Assembly: GCA_964535315.1 (NCBI GenBank)
Contig: CAZHTS010000011.1
Location: 17,472-81,471 of the forward strand
DNA: 64,000 nucleotides
From: CAZHTS01 sp964535315
GTDB lineage: Bacteria > Chloroflexota > Anaerolineae > Anaerolineales > Anaerolineaceae
Direction of reading: 5' to 3'
Part shown: positions 1-9,759 of the stretch, piece by piece
How positions within the stretch are numbered: position 1 is the first letter of the stretch
How the letters are laid out: each line of letters starts with the position of its first letter
The notes under the pieces: model-generated
What the model saw: only the letters and a program-made list of their open reading frames with translations
The model's database searches: none
What the model was told of the DNA's origin: nothing
Translations under genes and position numbers: made by a program

Positions 1-1225
1 CAACACGTTCAATATTATGACCGGCCGGCTCAGAAGCTTCATTAACGAACTGGAAGACCGCGTGCGTGCCAGAACGCGCGAACTGGCCGACCAGAACGAA
101 GTCCTGCGCTATCGCGGCCGTCAGTTACAGACCGTTTCCGATGTGGCCCGCGGCATCGTGTCTTCCCAGAAACTGGAAGTCTTCTTAACTCAGGTCACCC
201 AACTGATTAGCGACCGTTTCGGTTTCTATCACGTTGGCGTCTTCTTGTTGGACGAAAACAAGGAATATGCTGTGCTGCGCGCCGCCAATTCGGAGGGCGG
301 GCAGCGCATGCTCGCTCGCCAACACAGGCTTCGCGTCGGCCAGGTAGGTATCGTAGGCTATGCCACAGCGCACGGTGAAGGCCGTATCGCTACCGACGTC
401 GGTGAAGATGCCGTCTATTTCAACAACCCGGATCTGCCCCTGACCCGCTCTGAAATGGCCCTGCCGCTCAAATCCGGCGATCAAATTATCGGCGCCCTGG
501 ACGTACAAAGCACCGAATCCAATGCGTTTACCCACGATGATATCGAACTCTTCAGCACGCTGGCCGACCAGGTCGCCATCGCCATCACGAACAATCGTCT
601 GTATGCAGAAACGGCGCGCGCCCTGGAAGAAATGCAACGCATCCATCGCCAGTATTTGCAGCAGGAATGGCACAGTGAGATGAGCGGCCGGCCGCGCCCG
701 GTCTATGTTTACACCCATCAGGGCCTGTTCGAACGCCAGGAGGTGAACGAAACGCCCGAAATGCAAGCCGCCCTTGAAACCGGTCAACCGGCCATCAACC
801 TGGGCGACGATTCACAAAACAGCGCCATGGCCGTTCCCATCCGGCTGCGCGGCGAAACAATTGGCATCATCCACCTGCAAGAAAAAACCATCGAAAATCG
901 CGAATGGGACCCCGAAGAGGTTGAAACGGTCAAGGCCGTAGCCGATCAGGTGGCTCAAGCCCTGGAAAATGCCCGGCTGTTCGAACAAACCGTGCGGCGC
1001 GCCGAGCGCGAACGCAAAGTGCTGGAGATTACCAGCAAGATCCGTTCAACCAACGATCCACAGCAAATGTTACAGATCGCGCTGGAAGAACTGAAACACT
1101 CTTTGCGGGCCAACCGCGCTCAAATTATCCTGCAAACCAACCTTCCCGCGCAGGAAACCGTATCACCCAACGCGTCCCAAGACGAGCAACCCGATGCCGT
1201 CAAGAACGCACCCTCGCCAGCGTGA
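1..1225 (+). CDS. HAMP-GAF sensor protein, 5' end missing
   Basis: The reading frame is open from the window edge, so the start lies upstream. The first visible residues, ending in FNIMTGRLRSF, look like the end of a HAMP domain, so transmembrane segments are expected before it. A coiled coil follows, then a full GAF domain (about nt 175-605, starting near LEVFLTQVTQLI and ending AIAITNNRLY), and a shorter second GAF-like domain (about nt 690-985). The protein ends in a polar tail with no histidine-kinase or receiver domain. It is probably a membrane sensor that passes a ligand or redox signal to the ParA and hybrid-kinase proteins encoded just downstream. The stop is 40 nt before the ParA start. 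The ligand cannot be read from the sequence. Confidence 0.8.
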   Translation, partial: NTFNIMTGRLRSFINELEDRVRARTRELADQNEVLRYRGRQLQTVSDVARGIVSSQKLEVFLTQVTQLISDRFGFYHVGVFLLDENKEYAVLRAANSEGGQRMLARQHRLRVGQVGIVGYATAHGEGRIATDVGEDAVYFNNPDLPLTRSEMALPLKSGDQIIGALDVQSTESNAFTHDDIELFSTLADQVAIAITNNRLYAETARALEEMQRIHRQYLQQEWHSEMSGRPRPVYVYTHQGLFERQEVNETPEMQAALETGQPAINLGDDSQNSAMAVPIRLRGETIGIIHLQEKTIENREWDPEEVETVKAVADQVAQALENARLFEQTVRRAERERKVLEITSKIRSTNDPQQMLQIALEELKHSLRANRAQIILQTNLPAQETVSPNASQDEQPDAVKNAPSPA

Positions 1226-1265
1226 GCACCGACCGCGCCAGTAATCACCATGCCTGGAGGTACGC

Positions 1266-2048
1266 ATGACCTATCGAATTGCAATCGCAAATGAAAAAGG
1301 CGGTGTGGCCAAAACCACCACCACCCTCTCTCTGGGCGCTTCTTTTGCAGAACTGGGCGAGAAAGTCTTGCTCATCGACCTGGATGCCCAGGCCAACCTG
1401 ACCCTTGCCGTGGGCATCGAACCCGAGAAAACAAACCTGAGCATTGCCAACGTTCTTATGGAGGCCTATCCCATTCAAAAAGTTGTGCGCCAGACGGGCG
1501 TTACAAACCTGGATCTTGTGCCGTCCAACCAGGAAATGGGCATGGCAGAACGCTTTCTACCCATCCGGCCTGCGTACGAGCTCATTCTGCGCAAAATCCT
1601 GCAAGACGCCCGCATGGACTACACCTATATCCTGTTCGACTGCCCGCCCTTTCTGGGCGCCGTCACCCTGAACGCCCTGATGACAAGCGATTTGTTGCTG
1701 TTGCCCACCCAGGCCGAATTCTTTTCAATCTATGCGTTGCGCAATATGATGGCGTTGGTGCGCCGCGCCCGTTCGCAAGGCAACCCCCGGCTGACCTACC
1801 GCCTGGTTTTGACCCTGTTTGACCGGCGCAATCGCGCTCATCGTACATTGAGCGAGCAACTGCGAGCAAATTTCAGCAAAGGTGTATTGAATACGGTGAT
1901 CGAAACCGACACCAAAATCCGCGAAAGTTCAATGGCCGGCTCCCCGATCAATTATCACGCCCCCAAAAGTCGAGCCGCTCTCCAATACCGTGCCCTGGCT
2001 CAGGAGATTTTAACGTATGTCAAAGAAACAACTGCGCAGCCGGCTTGA
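1266..2048 (+). CDS. ParA/Soj-family ATPase
   Basis: A 260-residue P-loop ATPase of the ParA/MinD class. The deviant Walker A motif KGGVAKTT spans residues 11-18 with the signature Lys at 11. The A' motif is LIDLDAQAN and the Walker B region is YILFDCPP. These proteins form ATP-dependent dimers that position DNA or protein cargo. No parB gene follows; instead the gene sits between a GAF sensor and a large hybrid kinase and overlaps the latter by 32 nt. That favours a role in placing a signalling complex over chromosome partition, though this is inference. A GGAGG-like site (CTGGAGG) precedes the ATG. Confidence 0.88.
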   Translation: MTYRIAIANEKGGVAKTTTTLSLGASFAELGEKVLLIDLDAQANLTLAVGIEPEKTNLSIANVLMEAYPIQKVVRQTGVTNLDLVPSNQEMGMAERFLPIRPAYELILRKILQDARMDYTYILFDCPPFLGAVTLNALMTSDLLLLPTQAEFFSIYALRNMMALVRRARSQGNPRLTYRLVLTLFDRRNRAHRTLSEQLRANFSKGVLNTVIETDTKIRESSMAGSPINYHAPKSRAALQYRALAQEILTYVKETTAQPA

Positions 2049-5000
2049 AAATTTATTCTCAAATATCGGGGAGAACGGCGCCTCACAGCCCGCCCCCCAG
2101 GAAACAGAACCGTCCACGCCCGACTCTACGACCGTGCGCGGGTGGACCTGGGAATGCGATACCGCCGGCACCTATCTTAAATGCAGCGCCGAGGTGCAGG
2201 AAATCCTCGGCATCCCTGCCGGGGGGTTCATCGGGCAGTCTTTATTTAACTTCAAGCTCCATTCCAGTTCTGCCGCCTTTCTCAAAAACGCTCTTGCAGA
2301 AAGACCGCCGCGCCCCGGCATCCCTTTAGAAGTCGATCTGTTCTTCCAATCAGAAACGGCCGGGTGGTTAGCCGTTCGCATTCATATTTTGATCCGGCGC
2401 GACGAACACAATAACACCGTCGGTTGGCACGGGTTTACCCAGCTATTACCCCCCGAATTACATCCCACCCCTGAGACTCTGATTTCCGAAACGGTGATGC
2501 CGCCGCGCATTGGCACCGGCCCACTCAGACCCTGGGGCCCCCCCAGCGGTTCACAGACCTATTCGTTGGTCGGCATGGCGTATGAAAACGAGACCCCCCG
2601 CCCGGCCTCACACGTATGGACCGAAGCCGGCATGAAAAGCCTGGTCAAAAATGAATCCATCGTACAGGCAGCCCAGGCTACTGTACCGGCGGCCATCGCC
2701 GTGCCCTTTGAGGTTCGCCAACAGGGGCTGGGGGTGCTCGAGATTGTCGATGAAACCACCACCCGCCAATGGAGTGTAGACGACCGCATGCTGGTGGAAG
2801 AGGTCACCAAACAACTGGCTCTGGCGTTGGAAAATGCCCAACTGTACGCAGCCGTACAGCAGGAGTTGGGGGACAGAATTCGCGCCGAACAGGAAACGCT
2901 ACGCCGCAACCAGGATCTGGCCGCGCTGAACCAGATTGGTCAAAAACTCAGCCACATTGCCACCCGCGATGAGATTTATGAATTACTGTACACCACCATC
3001 GGCCAGATATTGGACACCGATAATCTGGTCATCGCCGAATATGACCTGAAGCGCCAGAAGATCAATTTCCCGCTCGTTATCCAGCGCGGAAATTCAATTC
3101 ACCTGCCGACCCAATCTTTGAAGGGTGTCCCCGAAAATATTTTACACGCGCGCACCCCCCTGTTGATTCCATCCCAGGTCAAAGCGGCTTTGCAGAAAAT
3201 GGGAATATCCCTTGGGGAAGAAGAAGAGCCCGCCTCCCTGCTGGCGGTCCCCATGTTTGCTGGCGAACGCCCGGTAGGGATGATCATCCTGCAGGAGTAT
3301 CAGCCCGAACGCACCTACTCCAACATTCAGACCGAACTGCTGTCGACCATTGCCGCCCAGGCTTCCACGGCCATCGAAAACGCCGACCTGTTCAAGCAAA
3401 TGCAGAACGCCCTGGCCGCCATCGAAAACCGCGAGCGCTATCAGGCCAACGTAGCCCGCGCCGTGGCCACACTGACCGAGTCGGGGACGCGCGCCCTGCC
3501 AGAAGTGTTGGAAATGATCAGCCAGGCCACTCAAAACAGCCATATTTACTTCGCCCAGGTGCAGGAAGATGAAAGCGGGCTGTATTGGCGTTCGATTGCC
3601 GACTGGCGGGCGCCGGACAGCGCCTGGAGCGACAAGGGCAAAACGCAGCACATGCCGGTGGCGCTTTTCTCGTTTTGGGCCAACGAGTTGCGTGAGAAAG
3701 GCTGGATCATCCAGCACGTCAATGAAAGCGCCACGCCGCAAAAAGAGTTCCTCACCGATCAGGGCGTTCAAACCACGTTGATGCTGGCCGTCCCGGGCAA
3801 AACGTCTACCCCCAGTTTTCTGGCCTTCGATCAGACCGGCAATAAACGCATCTGGCAAAGCGAAGAAATCGGTGTATTACGCCTGGCGGCAGACGCCATC
3901 GCCAACACCTTCACCCGCGAAGATCTGCTGGATCAGTTGCAGGCCACCCTGGATGAAACCGAAGGGCTGTACAACGCCAGCCACAAACTGGCCCTGGCGG
4001 CAGACCAGCAGGAAATGGTGGCCGCCGTCGCCACCGGTTTGCGTTCCTCCAGTATCAATCAAGCTCTGCTGCTGTTATTCGAACACGACCAGCACAATAA
4101 GATCAGCCGTATCGTTGTCTCGGCCAACTGGTACAGTGGTTATGGCATACCGCCGTTCCCGCTGGGCACAGAATTGCCGGTGTCAATTTATGGGCGCACC
4201 GTCGCTACCCCCACCCCCTTGTTTTACGATGAAATCAGCGAGGCGCAAATCGAGGCAAGTTTCCACGACGAACTCAACCGACAAAACATTCACTCGTGCG
4301 CCATCTTGCCCATGTGGATTGGCAAACGCCAATCTGGCGCTTTGCTATTGTACTCGGCAGAACGGCACCACTTTACCGGCCGCGAAATTCGTTCATACCC
4401 GCCGCTGGTCGATCAGCTCGCCACTTCGATCGAAAACCAGCGCCTGTTCGAACAGACCCAGGCAGCCCTGTCTGAAACCGCTCAGTTGTACAAGATCAGC
4501 AACGGCATCGCCCAATCGGTCGACGCCCAGGAACTCATTACCCTGGTTGCTGAGACCCTGCTGCCGGCCAATGCCGATCGCGCCTCGCTGCTCAGCGTAA
4601 TTTCCAACAACGAGGGCGAGCCCACCGAACTGGAAGTCATCGGCTTTTACGACGCTCAGGCTGAATACCAGCGCTCCGGCATCCGCCTCCCCATCGCCGC
4701 CTTACCGATCATCAAGAACCTGGGGAACGATGTTCTGATCATCCCGGATATCTACCAGGCAGGTGTCGATCCAATTTCCCGCAAAGCCCTGCAACAGTTC
4801 AACATCATCTCGACCTGTATGGTTCCGCTGCGCAGCGCGGGCCGCCTGATAGGCATCATGACCACCTCGGCCCGCCGCCCGGCCGAATACACCGCCGAGG
4901 AGGCACGCCTCCTGTTGGCGGCCGGTAACGGTCTCGCCGTCGCCCTGGAAAGACAACGACTGCTGACCGAGGCTCAACGGCGTGCGCTGGAACTGCAAAC

Positions 5001-7008
5001 CGCAGCCGAGATCGCCCGCGATACCACCGGCACGCTGTCGCTGGACGTACTCTTCAGCCGCATTGTGGCCCTGTTGGTCGAACGCTTCAACTTCTATCAT
5101 GCCTCCATCTTCCTGCTGGATGAGAACGGCACCTACGCCGTGGTGCGCGAGTCGACCGGCGACGCCGGGTATGACATGAAACAACGCAACCACAAGCTGG
5201 CGGTTGGATCGAAATCCGTCATCGGCATGGTCACCGCCACCGGGCGCCCGTTGGTGGTCAACGACGTTTCGCAAAACGCCATGTACTACCCCAACCCCTT
5301 GCTACCCGATACCAAAGCCGAAATGGGGCTGCCGCTCAAATTGGGCGAACGCGTCATCGGCGCCGTCGACATCCAATCGAATCGCACCAACGCCTTCACG
5401 GCCGACGACCTGAGCGTGCTGCAAATTCTCGCCGACCAGATTGCCGTGGCCATCGAAAACGCCCGGTCATACGAAATCTCGCAGCGTGCGTTTGAGGAAA
5501 TGCGTGAGGCCGATCGGGTGAAGAGCCAGTTCCTGGCAAACATGAGCCACGAGTTGCGCACCCCGCTCAACTCGATCATCGGCTTCTCCCGCGTCATCCT
5601 GAAGGGCATCGATGGCCCGGTCAGCGATTTGCAGAAACAAGACCTGACCGCCATCTATAATTCCGGCCAACACCTGCTCAACCTGATCAATGACATCCTG
5701 GATCTGTCCAAGATTGAAGCCGGTAAGATGGAACTGGCCTTCTCAGACGTAAACCTCAGCGATCTGGTTAACAGCGTCATGTCCACCGCCATCGGGTTGG
5801 TCAAGGACAAGCCGATCCGCCTGAACCAGATCGTGCCGGCTGACCTGCCTACCGTACGCGCCGACTCCACGCGCGTGCGTCAGGTATTGCTCAACCTGAT
5901 CTCGAATGCATCCAAGTTCACCGAAGAAGGTACGATCACCGTCGAAGCTGCCATACAGAAAAGCGCAGAAGGCAAACCAGAGATCATCGTCACGGTTACC
6001 GATAGCGGTCCAGGCATCGCTGAGAAGGATCAGGTCAAGCTCTTCCAGGCCTTCTCGCAGGTGGACGACTCGCCTACCCGCAAGACCGGTGGAACCGGGT
6101 TGGGGCTGTCGATTTGCCGCTCGCTGATTGAAATGCACAAGGGACGGATTGGCCTGCTGCGCAGTGAAGTCGGCGTGGGCAGTACCTTCTTCTTCACCCT
6201 GCCGCTGCCCGAGCCAGAACCACAGGAAGTCGTGAAAGAAGACCTGACCGACGCCATCAACATCATTCTGTGCATCGACGACGATCAACAAGTCATCAGC
6301 CTGTACGAGCGTTTCTTGCGCCCCCAGGGATATTACGTCGTGGGTCTGACCGATGCCAAACTGGCCGTCCAGCGCGCAAAGGAAATCGAACCGTTGGCGA
6401 TTACCCTCGACATCATGATGCCCGAGCGCGACGGCTGGCAGGTCATGCACGAATTGAAGAACGACCCGGAGACCAGTTCTATCCCTATCGTCATTTGCAG
6501 CATCCTGGGTGAAGAAGCCAAGGGCTTTAGTTTAGGCGCTGCCGATTACCTGACCAAACCGTTCCTCTCCGAAGATCTGGTCAATGCCATTCACCGCATC
6601 AATCGCGATGGCACCGTGCACGAGGTGCTGGTCATCGACGACGATACCGCCGATCTACGCCTGGTGCAGAAGATGGTCGAGGAAAGTGGACATTTCCACT
6701 GCTTCCTGGCGGAAGGCGGCAAACAGGGTTGGGAAAGAATTCTGAGCAAACGGCCCGACGCCATCATCCTGGATCTGTTCATGCCAGAACTGGATGGCTT
6801 TGAACTGCTGCAAAAATTGCGCAAGGAAGCCGACCTGAGTACGATCCCGGTCATCGTTCTCTCCGGTATGGATCTCAACGCCGAGCAACACCAACGCCTG
6901 TCTGATTTTGGCCAACAAATGTTGACCAAAGGCCTGTTACGCGAACACGAACTATTGAACACGCTTGAGGCTATGCTGGCACAGAAACGTTCTTCGCCTG
7001 CCAGGTAA
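2017..7008 (+). CDS. hybrid sensor histidine kinase, PAS-multi-GAF-HisKA-HATPase-REC-REC
   Basis: A 1663-residue cytosolic hybrid kinase with no obvious transmembrane segment. Approximate order: PAS (30-140), about six GAF or GAF-like units (150-1150, each ending in an A-I-E-N-A-type helix), HisKA with the phospho-acceptor His1178 in SHELRTPLN, HATPase with N-box NLISNASKF, G1 DSGPGIA and G2 GGTGLGLSI, then two receiver domains with predicted phospho-Asp 1465 (LDIMMP) and 1586 (LDLFMP). All catalytic motifs are intact. The start overlaps parA and has AGGAG ten bases upstream. GAF6 strongly resembles the GAF of the truncated first protein, suggesting domain duplication. Its output may include the receiver-fused threonine synthase encoded next. 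The exact GAF count is uncertain because GAF3-5 are divergent. Confidence 0.92.
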   Translation: MSKKQLRSRLENLFSNIGENGASQPAPQETEPSTPDSTTVRGWTWECDTAGTYLKCSAEVQEILGIPAGGFIGQSLFNFKLHSSSAAFLKNALAERPPRPGIPLEVDLFFQSETAGWLAVRIHILIRRDEHNNTVGWHGFTQLLPPELHPTPETLISETVMPPRIGTGPLRPWGPPSGSQTYSLVGMAYENETPRPASHVWTEAGMKSLVKNESIVQAAQATVPAAIAVPFEVRQQGLGVLEIVDETTTRQWSVDDRMLVEEVTKQLALALENAQLYAAVQQELGDRIRAEQETLRRNQDLAALNQIGQKLSHIATRDEIYELLYTTIGQILDTDNLVIAEYDLKRQKINFPLVIQRGNSIHLPTQSLKGVPENILHARTPLLIPSQVKAALQKMGISLGEEEEPASLLAVPMFAGERPVGMIILQEYQPERTYSNIQTELLSTIAAQASTAIENADLFKQMQNALAAIENRERYQANVARAVATLTESGTRALPEVLEMISQATQNSHIYFAQVQEDESGLYWRSIADWRAPDSAWSDKGKTQHMPVALFSFWANELREKGWIIQHVNESATPQKEFLTDQGVQTTLMLAVPGKTSTPSFLAFDQTGNKRIWQSEEIGVLRLAADAIANTFTREDLLDQLQATLDETEGLYNASHKLALAADQQEMVAAVATGLRSSSINQALLLLFEHDQHNKISRIVVSANWYSGYGIPPFPLGTELPVSIYGRTVATPTPLFYDEISEAQIEASFHDELNRQNIHSCAILPMWIGKRQSGALLLYSAERHHFTGREIRSYPPLVDQLATSIENQRLFEQTQAALSETAQLYKISNGIAQSVDAQELITLVAETLLPANADRASLLSVISNNEGEPTELEVIGFYDAQAEYQRSGIRLPIAALPIIKNLGNDVLIIPDIYQAGVDPISRKALQQFNIISTCMVPLRSAGRLIGIMTTSARRPAEYTAEEARLLLAAGNGLAVALERQRLLTEAQRRALELQTAAEIARDTTGTLSLDVLFSRIVALLVERFNFYHASIFLLDENGTYAVVRESTGDAGYDMKQRNHKLAVGSKSVIGMVTATGRPLVVNDVSQNAMYYPNPLLPDTKAEMGLPLKLGERVIGAVDIQSNRTNAFTADDLSVLQILADQIAVAIENARSYEISQRAFEEMREADRVKSQFLANMSHELRTPLNSIIGFSRVILKGIDGPVSDLQKQDLTAIYNSGQHLLNLINDILDLSKIEAGKMELAFSDVNLSDLVNSVMSTAIGLVKDKPIRLNQIVPADLPTVRADSTRVRQVLLNLISNASKFTEEGTITVEAAIQKSAEGKPEIIVTVTDSGPGIAEKDQVKLFQAFSQVDDSPTRKTGGTGLGLSICRSLIEMHKGRIGLLRSEVGVGSTFFFTLPLPEPEPQEVVKEDLTDAINIILCIDDDQQVISLYERFLRPQGYYVVGLTDAKLAVQRAKEIEPLAITLDIMMPERDGWQVMHELKNDPETSSIPIVICSILGEEAKGFSLGAADYLTKPFLSEDLVNAIHRINRDGTVHEVLVIDDDTADLRLVQKMVEESGHFHCFLAEGGKQGWERILSKRPDAIILDLFMPELDGFELLQKLRKEADLSTIPVIVLSGMDLNAEQHQRLSDFGQQMLTKGLLREHELLNTLEAMLAQKRSSPAR

Positions 7009-7094
7009 TTTCGTCAAAGCGCCCGATCTACGAGCATGCCAGCATGCAGGTTCCCATGGATTGGGCGCTTTGCTTTGAAAATATTCTGACGAAA
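7009..7094 (+). repeat. nested inverted repeat between hybrid kinase and threonine synthase-REC genes
   Basis: An outer arm pair TTTCGTCA (7009-7016) / TGACGAAA (7087-7094) encloses an inner pair CAAAGCGCCC (7015-7024) / GGGCGCTTTG (7063-7072). The 38-nt loop contains two overlapping GCATGC-type words. There is no T-run after either stem, so this is not a classical terminator. It ends right at the ribosome-binding site of the next gene and could modulate its translation. Confidence 0.55.
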
Positions 7095-7104
7095 GAGGCT
7101 AAAT

Positions 7105-8784
7105 ATGCCCCCTCACTTTACTGTAAAATGCACGGACTGTGGTAATGAGACCACTTTCAGCGCGGGCATCACCTCCTGCAAGAAATGCGGGAGCCAGTGG
7201 CGCGAGGCTGTCTATGATTATGGCAGCCTGGCGCAAACCCTGCCTGAAAAGCTTAAAGAACGCCCCTTTGACCTGTGGCGCTATCGCGAATTATTACCGG
7301 TACAAAACTTGAACCCGGATATGTTCATGGGTGAGGGTGGTACCCCGTTGATACGAGCGGTCAATCTCGGAATGATGCTGGGGTGTCCCAATCTCTATCT
7401 CAAAGACGAGCGCCAGGGCCCTACCGCCTCCTTCAAAGACCGTCAGGCAGCCATCACCATCGCCGCCCTCAAAGAAGCCGGCGTGACAGAGGTCGTGGTG
7501 GCGTCCACCGGCAATGTCGCCATTTCTTACTCGGCTTACGCCGCCCGGGCGGGCATTAAAATGTGGGCCTTCCTGACCAGCCTGGTGCCGGCGGCCAAAA
7601 TGCGTGAAGTCGCTATCTACGGCACCCAGGTGGTCAAAATTACCGGCTCGTACGATCAGGCCAAGCAGGTGGCCGCCGAATTTGCCAAACAACGCGCCCT
7701 GTTCCTCGATCTGGGCGCCCGCAGCATCCCCTGCGTTGAAGGGATGAAGACCATTGCGTACGAAATAGCCGAACAGCTAACCCAACGCCTTGGCCCGCCC
7801 CAACAGGCAGCCCCGCGCCCATGCTGGCAGGTGCCCGACTGGTACATCCAGGCGGTCAGCGGCGGCCTGGGCCCGATTGGGGTGATCAAAGGCTTTGCCG
7901 AAATGCAGTCGATGGGTCTGACCGACCGCATCCCGCGCACAGCCTCCATCCAGGCCGAAGGCTGCGCCCCGATGGTGCACGCATGGAAAGAAGGGCGAGA
8001 AACGGCCGTCCCGGTCACCTCACCGCGCACACTGATCGCCACCCTGGCAACCGGCGACCCCGGACGGACATACACCGTATTGCGCAAAAAGATGCTGGAG
8101 ACCAGCGGCGGAACCATCGAAAGCGTCAGCGACGAAGAAGCCTATCGCGCCTTGCACATCCTCGCCAAGATGGAAGGACTGTCGGTCGAGCCGGCCGCGG
8201 CGGTAGCCATTGCCGGCCTGATCAAGATGATCCGCGCCGGCCTGATCAAGCCGAGCGACACAATCGTGGTTAACTGCACCGGGCACACCATGCCCATTGA
8301 ACGGAACATCCTGGGCGAAGGGTGGGAACGCAGCGTCGATTTCCCCTCGGCCGGCATGGAAGAAGGCAACGAAGAAGGTCTGCTGGCTGCCTTGAGCAAG
8401 GTTGCCACCGATCGCTTCCCCCGCATCGAAATTGCCGACGATAACCCAGAAGTCCGCCGCCTGATCCGCCGCATTCTGCAATCGCAGGGGAATTACACCC
8501 TGTTTGAAGCCACCAACGGGCGTGAAGCGGTTGAACTGGCGCAGAAGGAACATCCCAGCTTGCTCATCCTGGACTTGATGATGCCCGAAATGGACGGCTT
8601 CTCTGTCATGGATGCGCTCAAATCAAGGGCAGACACTGCTGATATCCCGATCATTGTCGTGACGGCCAAAGAACTCACTCCTGCCGAAAAAGCAAAACTG
8701 AAAGGTCATATCCAAAGCCTGATGCAAAAAGGCGATTTTATGAGCGATGAATTACTCGAAGAGGTGCGCTCCTTGCTTGGATAA
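7105..8784 (+). CDS. threonine synthase-like PLP enzyme fused to a C-terminal receiver (REC) domain
   Basis: A 559-residue fusion. Residues 1-30 hold a zinc-ribbon pair (C9xxC12, C25xxC28). Residues about 70-415 are a fold-type-II PLP enzyme of the threonine synthase family: PLP-binding Lys111 in TASFKDRQ, ASTGN phosphate-side loop, and VSGGLGP. Threonine synthase converts O-phospho-L-homoserine to threonine and phosphate. Residues about 430-559 are a receiver domain with the acidic pair in IADDN, predicted phospho-Asp490 in LDLMMP, a Thr in VVTAK and a conserved Lys near the end. Normal threonine synthases lack this domain. The neighbouring hybrid kinase is a natural phosphodonor candidate, so phosphorylation might set enzyme activity, or the enzyme fold might act as a ligand sensor. 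A pseudo-enzyme output cannot be excluded, but the PLP motifs look intact. Confidence 0.9.
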   Translation: MPPHFTVKCTDCGNETTFSAGITSCKKCGSQWREAVYDYGSLAQTLPEKLKERPFDLWRYRELLPVQNLNPDMFMGEGGTPLIRAVNLGMMLGCPNLYLKDERQGPTASFKDRQAAITIAALKEAGVTEVVVASTGNVAISYSAYAARAGIKMWAFLTSLVPAAKMREVAIYGTQVVKITGSYDQAKQVAAEFAKQRALFLDLGARSIPCVEGMKTIAYEIAEQLTQRLGPPQQAAPRPCWQVPDWYIQAVSGGLGPIGVIKGFAEMQSMGLTDRIPRTASIQAEGCAPMVHAWKEGRETAVPVTSPRTLIATLATGDPGRTYTVLRKKMLETSGGTIESVSDEEAYRALHILAKMEGLSVEPAAAVAIAGLIKMIRAGLIKPSDTIVVNCTGHTMPIERNILGEGWERSVDFPSAGMEEGNEEGLLAALSKVATDRFPRIEIADDNPEVRRLIRRILQSQGNYTLFEATNGREAVELAQKEHPSLLILDLMMPEMDGFSVMDALKSRADTADIPIIVVTAKELTPAEKAKLKGHIQSLMQKGDFMSDELLEEVRSLLG

Positions 8785-8808
8785 CGATCCGTTTCAGAGA
8801 GGAGGAGC

Positions 8809-9759
8809 ATGGAAAAAGGACGCGTTACAGGTATACAATCAGCACTGGCCTCGGCTTTATTTCTAGGATTGGTGCCGATTTTCGGCAAGCAGGCCATTTC
8901 GTTGGGGTTTGCGCCGCTGTTAGTGGTTGCCACGCGCACCAGCATCGCGTGTTTGCTGCTGCTGATTCTCATGCTCCTCTTTCGCCGCCAGTTTTTCTAC
9001 ATCTACCCGGTCGGGTTGGCTGGTTGTCTGCTGGCCGGTCTTGTCAACGGTCTGGGATCCATTTTGTATTACACTGCGCTCGGGCGCATTCAGGCCAGTA
9101 TCGGCCAGTTGCTCTACTCGTTTTACCCGCTCTTCGTGGCCTTCTGGCTCATGCTCGACCGCCAGCCAATCAGCCGTCTGACAGTTTTTCGCCTGATCCT
9201 GTCCTTGCCCGGTGTGTTTTTGCTCCTGAGTACCGGCGATCAACATATCGATATGCTGGGCGCGATTTTAATGGTTGGATCCGCAATCCTATACGCATTG
9301 CACCTGATCATCAACCAACGCGTTCTCTACGAAGTGCCCGCCCCCACCGTTACGCTCTACACCCTCATCGCCATGAGCGTAACGGTGGTTATTCCCTACG
9401 CTCTTTTCGATCGTCGTATGCCCCCGGTAGAAGCGCCGTGGTGGCCAGTGCTGGCTATGGCCTCGATCACCTTCTTTTCTCGCCTGACCCTCTTCCTGGG
9501 CGTCAAACACCTGGGCGGCCTGCAAACCGCCCTGTTGGGGCTGGGCGAGCTGCTCGTCACCATCGTGGTCGCCAACTTCTGGCTGGGCGAAAGACTGACC
9601 ACCTGGCAATGGCTCGGCGCCGTATTACTGGCACTAAGTTTGTTTCTGGTCAGTTTCGATAAAATTACCCCCGCCAAAAGACATACCACCGGCTGGCTGG
9701 CCTGGCTCAACCCGCCACGCATCCCCTCTACACCGGATACCTTCTCCGATCACCCCTGA
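8809..9759 (+). CDS. DMT-superfamily (EamA) permease
   Basis: A 316-residue, very hydrophobic protein with about ten transmembrane segments in two EamA-like halves (first half through residue ~145, second ~150-285), typical of drug/metabolite or amino-acid exporters. The C-terminal half has the usual GVKHLG and ELLVTIV-type segments followed by WLGERLT. The start has an excellent GGAGGAG site. It follows the threonine synthase-REC gene by 24 nt and may be cotranscribed; export of threonine or a related metabolite is a guess from position only. Its stop overlaps the convergent response-regulator gene by about 10 bp. Confidence 0.85.
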   Translation: MEKGRVTGIQSALASALFLGLVPIFGKQAISLGFAPLLVVATRTSIACLLLLILMLLFRRQFFYIYPVGLAGCLLAGLVNGLGSILYYTALGRIQASIGQLLYSFYPLFVAFWLMLDRQPISRLTVFRLILSLPGVFLLLSTGDQHIDMLGAILMVGSAILYALHLIINQRVLYEVPAPTVTLYTLIAMSVTVVIPYALFDRRMPPVEAPWWPVLAMASITFFSRLTLFLGVKHLGGLQTALLGLGELLVTIVVANFWLGERLTTWQWLGAVLLALSLFLVSFDKITPAKRHTTGWLAWLNPPRIPSTPDTFSDHP

